A stretch of DNA of 64,000 nucleotides from Chlorella sorokiniana (Eukaryota; Chlorophyta; Trebouxiophyceae; Chlorellales; Chlorellaceae). A program made the position numbers and the translations under genes. Shown one piece after another: positions 59,330-64,000 of the stretch. Position 1 is the first letter of the stretch, and each line of letters starts with the position of its first letter. The notes beneath the pieces were generated by a model, which was given only the letters and a program-made list of their open reading frames with translations, did no database searches and had not been told where the DNA came from. Location: NCBI GenBank assembly GCA_025917655.1, contig CP084620.1, forward strand, positions 1,488,001 to 1,552,000, given 5' to 3'.

Positions 59330-59820
59330 GCCCTTTGATTGTCCATGCAGTGCTAACACTGGCTCGACCGCCTGCTCTCAATGTGGAGGGCCATTCTGGC
59401 ATCATGGTATTACGCTGGCAGCTGGCGCAGGCCACAGGACTCAAATCCCCAGATTTTGCCACGGGTAGAGGCTTGACCACTCAACCCTGAACGTGGTCGT
59501 TGACGCAGTAAAAAGAAGCTTGCAGCAGGCGTGGGCCGCAGCAGAGGGCTCAGCAGGGGAAACGCCGCTGGTTGGTTGCAGTGTTCGCGGCTGCTGTGTA
59601 GCTTATTAGCCTTTGGAAGAGCGCGAAGGTGAACTGACGGGCAAGAAACAGGTGAAAAACACATGGGATTTTTGTACCATCAGTTTTGTGCTGGGCTCAC
59701 GAAGGACACACTCGGCATCATTCCGCCGCCCTTCCGTTCTTCTTAACAACGCGCATTCTCTCCATCGCCCTTCGATCCTGCTTCTCATGGGCGTCTAGGG
59801 CTAGAATAACGCCTGGTTTT
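59330..59820. other. CNX3 3' UTR and DUF506 gene promoter
   Basis: About 490 bases without a gene. A short T-arm-like stretch near 59436 does not extend to a tRNA cloverleaf. Confidence 0.45.
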
Positions 59821-62079
59821 ATGACGGTCATGGCGATTGGCGGTGTCAAGCCTCTGCGGGGCTCCGCGGCGAGCCAAGGGCAGCCGGGCATGCTATTTAG
59901 CCTCAGCGTAAGTCGAGGATGCCATCCGGCATGGTTGGCTCCTGGTTTTCCCGCCGCCTTCGGACTCACCGACTCCTCTCCGCGTGGTGCAGGTCGATGA
60001 CAGCCCCTTGACTGCCGCAGCCCAACAAGTGGAGCTATCTGCACAGTTGCAACTCCTAGAAGACCGCCTATCTCCATGCCTCGGAGTGCGCGGGCCGTTC
60101 CATCGCAAGGTGAGCCTGGGACTCCCCGACCAGGCCTGCACGGCGGTATTCTTCACCTCCAAGGCCCCCTGTAGCCCGCTGTTCCTCGGGGCGCTCCTTG
60201 TCAGCCTGCTGAATCCCGCCGCTCAAAAGCCTGGCAGACCGCCTCATATCTCAACCCACCTCCTGCCCCTGTACTTGCGAGCTGCAAACTCCCCTGCTTT
60301 TATATGTCCCTTGATGAGTCCCATGCTTCTGTGATGGCCTGCCCTGACCGCCGCCCTCTGCGGTGTGCGCTGTGCCCCCTTCCGCCCCGCACCCGTGTCT
60401 CCAAGCGACCGCTGCCCAATCCCTGCCTGCAGCTGCTGCGTGACGTCCACTTTTACCGCGACATCCTGCTGGCTGAAGAGGGCGACGTGGACGGCGTGGT
60501 GCTGGCCAGCAAGCTCACACTGTGCGGCTACCGCGTGGCCGTGCGCCAAGCACTCGGTGGCGGCCAAGGCACCGCTGTGTTTTCGAACCTGCGCCACTCG
60601 TTCCTCCTAGTCACCGCGCCCTCGGGCCTGTCCTGCGCCGGCACAGACTACATCGTTGAGGTGGGCCGCTGGGTGGCAAGTTTGCCTGCAGGGGGTCGCA
60701 GGCACCGCTGCGTCAGACCCACGCTGTGTACCGCGCCACCAGGGCCTCCCATCCCTCCAGCTGCCTATTCACTGCACTGCCACATGCCCAGCCCTGTGCT
60801 TTCTTCCACCTCATGGGACCAGCTGGAGAGCGCGGCTTCGTGCCCTGTACTGCACATGACAGCTGGCAGCCAGCTGTCCTCGTCATCTCCAGATACCCAT
60901 CGCCGTCGCCCTGCCGAGCGCTCGCGCCGCCCTCCAAGCCACTCACCTCCACGCTTTTGCCCCTTTTGCAGCCCCATTTCCGGGAGCAGTTTGAAATCAG
61001 CCACCCAAGTGCGCGGTACAGCGGCCTTCTGTCCATGGTGCCGCCTGTTTTTGTGGGCACGGCGGAGGAGCTCACGCCCCTGGTGCAGCTGCTGTGCTCC
61101 GAGATGTCCCTCGCCTTTGAGCAGCACGGGCTCAGCCTGCCGCCCTGGCGTCAGAGCAAGAGCCTGATCAGCAAGTGAGTGTAGAAGGTTGCTGCATTGT
61201 GATTGGTAGCTCCTGCTGGCTTTGCTTGCATTCTTGGCCCCATCAGCCCGGGTTGACCCGCCCCCTTGTATCCCCTCGCCCCCCGCGCAGATGGCTGCCG
61301 TCCAAGTTGCGCGATTACGACCTGTCGCCGTACGCCTCCCCACGCGCTGCCTCCCCAGAGCAGGGCCTCCCGCTGTCCTTCTTTGCCGCGGTGGCGGCGC
61401 ACGGCTCCAGCCACCCGGCGAGCGAGGCGGCCTCGGGCTCCATCACCCCGGCCTTCTCCGGAGGCGAGGACGACTCCTCCCCCGCGCCGTGCTGCACTGC
61501 GCCTCCGCTGTGCTCAGCCAGCAGGCAGCAGCCGTCGCCACGCCACCCCTTGCAGCGGGGCCCAGCGCTAGCAGCGCAGACCAGCCGGCGGCGGGGCCGC
61601 GCAAGTCCCTGCTCAGCTCCAGCCTGGCGGCCACCGGGCGGCGGTCCCCACGCGAGCCGGTCAGGCGCGGCCCTGTGAGCGACAGCAGCAGCAGTGGCAG
61701 CTCCTCGATCGCTTCGCAAAAGTCGACAGCGCAGCTGGTGGGAAGCGCCACGCTGCGCCACGCCAGCGGGGCCATGCTGTACCGCGTGAGCAGCGAGTGG
61801 CAGCAGCCCGCCATCCGCACCGTGAAGATGCAAGGCACCGCGACGCCCTTGCCCGCAGCCAACGGCGTCCCCACAAGTAGGCAAGCTTTGCCGCTTCAGC
61901 GCAGCGCCCTTCTGCTGCGACTGCCAGCTGCAGCACCCTCACACGTAGGAGCAAGTAGCAAGACAGCCAGCCTCAGGCTCTTTTTCGGTGGACTCCATTG
62001 CTGGGTTGCCCCTACAAGCAGCCGTCAGTCACCAGCCGCTTCATATGCACGTTTTGTGCCGTATCGCAAATCCTCATGA
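59821..62079 (+). CDS. DUF506 (PDDEXK-like) plant-family protein
   Basis: DUF506 proteins are plant-lineage proteins with a nuclease-like fold but no proven nuclease activity. In Arabidopsis one member (RXR1) limits root-hair growth. Met 59821 or the in-frame Met 59890 opens exon 1, ending MLFSLS before a GTAAGT donor at 59908. Exon 2 (59993 on) reads VDDSPLTAAAQQVELSAQL. The conserved core follows: LLRDVHFYRDILLAEEGDVD, GVVLASKLTLCGYRVAVRQA, FLLVTAPSGLSCAGTDYIVE and HFREQFEISHPSARYSGLLS. It ends VPPVFVGTAEELTPLVQLLC, then HGLSLPPWRQSKSLISKWLP. The FEIxxPSxxY, VFVGT and LPPWR blocks are diagnostic. A Ser-rich tail ends YRVSSEWQQPAIRTVKMQGT plus an unsupported stretch to 62079. A frame slip near 61500 separates core and tail. 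Confidence 0.82.
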
Positions 62080-62919
62080 GAGGTCGGGCATGACAAGTCG
62101 CCCCAGGGAGTTGCTGCCTCGGGTCAGAGCAGCTTTGGCTGCGTGCTGCCCTCTGCGCTCCCTGGCCGGCTGGCATGCAGTGCCCACCTGCCAGCCGTTT
62201 TGAACATCCCCCTTTAAGCCCATGCGAGCGTCCGTTCCTCTACATAATATACCTAGCCCGCCTTGGGGCCAGCCAAAAATACGCACCTCTCTCCTGCTGC
62301 CTCTTTTCGAAATGAACGCGTCCCAGCGCCGCCCCGCAGGCCGCGCCACCAGTTTTGGATTGCTGCCTTTCTTCTGATGAGCATGCTACACCCTCCTCCT
62401 GCCACTGCTGTGTGTGTCCTTTGTCCAGCCTTTTGAATCCCTTTTCACCGATTGCTAGGCCTGTGCAGGCCCGAGACGCGGGCAGCCCTTGGCTGCCCTC
62501 AATCTACGTCCTGCCTCCCGCCCTTCTTCCCTTTCTGCACATCGCAACCTGAACCCTTGCCCAAACAGATGCTCTCACGCGCACTTGCGCCCCTTTGCGC
62601 AGCGCCTCCTTTTGGCACCGCGTGTTGCCCAGGCCGCCGCGGCTTCCCTTGCGTCTCCCCCTCCACATCCTGCTCTGTGCGGTGGATGGGTGTGTGTCCG
62701 TACGCAACGGGGCCTCGCCCCTCCCAGTTTCCATGGTTTCATGTGCTCGCCCGTTGTTCTCCTCCGTTGAGCACGTTTTGTCAATGTTCCCGCCTCTTTC
62801 ATTTACAACCCCACACACTGTCGAGCGGCTGAAATGCGTCTGCAATGTCACTTTGCAACAACCACTCAACTGAGGCGTCACAAGGCGGCAAGGGCTGGAA
62901 GGGGGAGAGGGGAAGGGGG
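62080..62919. other. Convergent 3' region of the DUF506 gene and L2HGDH
   Basis: About 840 bases, pyrimidine-rich on the plus strand, without a gene. It contains the L2HGDH poly(A) signal at 62803-62807. Confidence 0.5.
62803..62807 (-). terminator. TGTAA poly(A) signal for L2HGDH
   Basis: TTACA on the plus strand, 113 bases past the L2HGDH stop on the minus strand. Confidence 0.6.
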
Positions 62920-64000
62920 TCAGCTGGCTGCACGCACACCTGGCACCCGGCCCAGCAGCATGCTGGTGACACGCCGGGCAATCGCCAGGCTGGCGGTCAA
63001 GCCGGGGGACTCGATACCGAACAGGTTGAGCAGGCCTGGCACGCCGTGCTGGCGCGGCCCCTGAAGCACAAAGTCGCCCGCTGGCTGGCCCGGGCCCACC
63101 ACCTGCGCATTGGCACGCAGCGGGGCTGCTGAGCGAGGCGGGCAGCCTGAGGTGTGAAGGTGGGCTTGTGGCATAGCAGGACCATCCAAGCGCAGGCGCA
63201 CTAGTTGCGTGGGCAAAGCCCCAGGCAGTCGGAGCACGCCAAGGTTTGGAGGCCTCCGCCGCCACTGCCCCCTCCCCCACGCACACACCTTTGGCCGCAC
63301 CCCGAGTAGGCCGGCACCAGCGCGCCGTCTGGCAGGGCAGGCAGGTAGGCGCGGATGGCGGCGTAGAACGGCTGCGCCCGAGCCGCGCTCACGCCGTAGT
63401 CCAGGGCGGCAGGGCGGGTGCCCGCGGGGAGCCTGCGGGATGGGGCAAGGGCGGTGGGAGGCGCGCCGCGAGTCGCTTGGCCCGCCCTCCACTGCAGGGT
63501 CCAGCTGGGGGCGGGCGCAGCGCGTCGCTGTGGGCGCAGGCAGGGCGTGCAGCGCCCGCAGGCCCACCCCACCACTCCACGTCGGGGCCAAAGCGCACGC
63601 CGCCGGCCAGGTCGAGCGTGAGGTGGGTGCCCAGCCCCGCGGTGCCGGGCTCGGGCAGGGGGTAGATGAGATGGCGGAAGCCGCGGGGCCGGGGCCCAGC
63701 GCCGCCTCCTGCTGCCGCGGGCGCCATGCTTGCAAGCGCGCCCGGCGCCAGGCTGAAGTAGCTGCCCTTGGCGAGGTGCAGAGGAGGGACGGCCTGCGGC
63801 GGCATGCCCCTCAGGCTGGCTGCCACGGCCTGCGGAGCGGCGCATCGCAAGGGGGTGAGGCGCAGAGCTGCCACGCCTGCCCGCCTGCAGCCGCCCGCCT
63901 CCAGCCGCCCCATCCCCACCTGCGCATGCATGCCCGCCGAGTTGACCACCGCCGCCGCGGTCAGCTCCACGCGCTCGCCGCTGTGCACGTCCCGCACCGC
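62920..64000 (-). CDS. L2HGDH: L-2-hydroxyglutarate dehydrogenase, C-terminal part (5' end outside window)
   Basis: An FAD enzyme of mitochondria that oxidises L-2-hydroxyglutarate to 2-oxoglutarate, a metabolite-repair reaction. The visible part reads [17 protein letters not shown] (the VNSAG FAD-site segment), then [32 protein letters not shown] and [16 protein letters not shown]. These correspond to the family's RG-x-Y and HLIYPVP...LGVHLT blocks. Next come [29 protein letters not shown], and the C-terminal block [20 protein letters not shown] then [15 protein letters not shown]. The GIESPGLT motif is a hallmark of the family. The last residues are [12 protein letters not shown]. Exons on the minus strand are separated by short GT-AG introns, with probable frame slips in G/C runs. 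Confidence 0.88.

Noticed and set aside
59400-59480. T-arm-like stretch (GGACTCAAATCCCC) suggesting a tRNA
   Set aside because: No matching D-arm, anticodon stem or acceptor stem could be paired around it.

Overview
The window is nuclear DNA of a green alga, most likely a Chlorella-like trebouxiophyte. It is very GC-rich, and its genes are densely packed on both strands and split by short GT-AG introns. TGTAA, the green-algal poly(A) signal, lies just past many stop codons. The gene set mixes plant-lineage proteins (PRT1, PHR2, CNX3, DUF506, plastid type-II peroxiredoxin, an OPR repeat protein) with proteins shared with animals and fungi (CDC14, PAN3, FHIT, KDM4-type demethylase, MePCE/Bin3, ETNPPL-like lyase, LDAH). 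No virus-like element, transposon, tRNA, rRNA or CRISPR array was recognised.

Layout. 1-5 kb: 3' part of PAN3 (+) and MED18 (+). 5.1-10.9 kb: a large OPR protein (-). 11.9-14.9 kb: CDC14 (+), tail to tail with a secreted-type amidase (-, 15.2-18.2). 18.6-31.3 kb, all minus: RBM22, an unrecognised large protein, a class-III PLP phospho-lyase, and a JmjN/JmjC demethylase. 31.3-32.8 kb: a gene-poor stretch of lower GC. 32.8-34.7 kb: PHR2 (+). 34.8-41.6 kb, minus: an unrecognised helical protein, a 74-residue one-pass membrane protein just upstream of it, and LDAH. 42-47.5 kb, plus: PRT1, a SETD9-like SET protein and a hypothetical protein. 48.3-51.1 kb, minus: a tRNA m3C-type methyltransferase and FHIT. 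51.6-54.3 kb: Bin3/MePCE (+). 54.8-57.6 kb, minus: peroxiredoxin II and ESCRT-III CHMP2/VPS2. 57.9-62.1 kb, plus: CNX3 and a DUF506 protein. 62.9-64 kb: the 3' part of L2HGDH (-).

These are independent housekeeping genes, not a pathway cluster. Several share themes: RNA metabolism (PAN3, MED18, RBM22, Bin3, tRNA methyltransferase, OPR), chromatin (KDM4-type, SETD9-like), proteostasis and trafficking (PRT1, ESCRT-III), and organelle metabolism (CNX3, Prx II, L2HGDH). Many conserved genes carry single-base reading-frame breaks, often where one G or C seems to be missing from a short run. Systematic under-calling in the assembly explains this better than pseudogenes, so the end coordinates below span the protein similarity across those breaks. 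The most interesting points are two tight same-strand gene pairs that could be dicistronic, a multi-copy PAM2-like array in PAN3, an N-terminal extension on CNX3, and a PHR2 that ends inside the photolyase fold.
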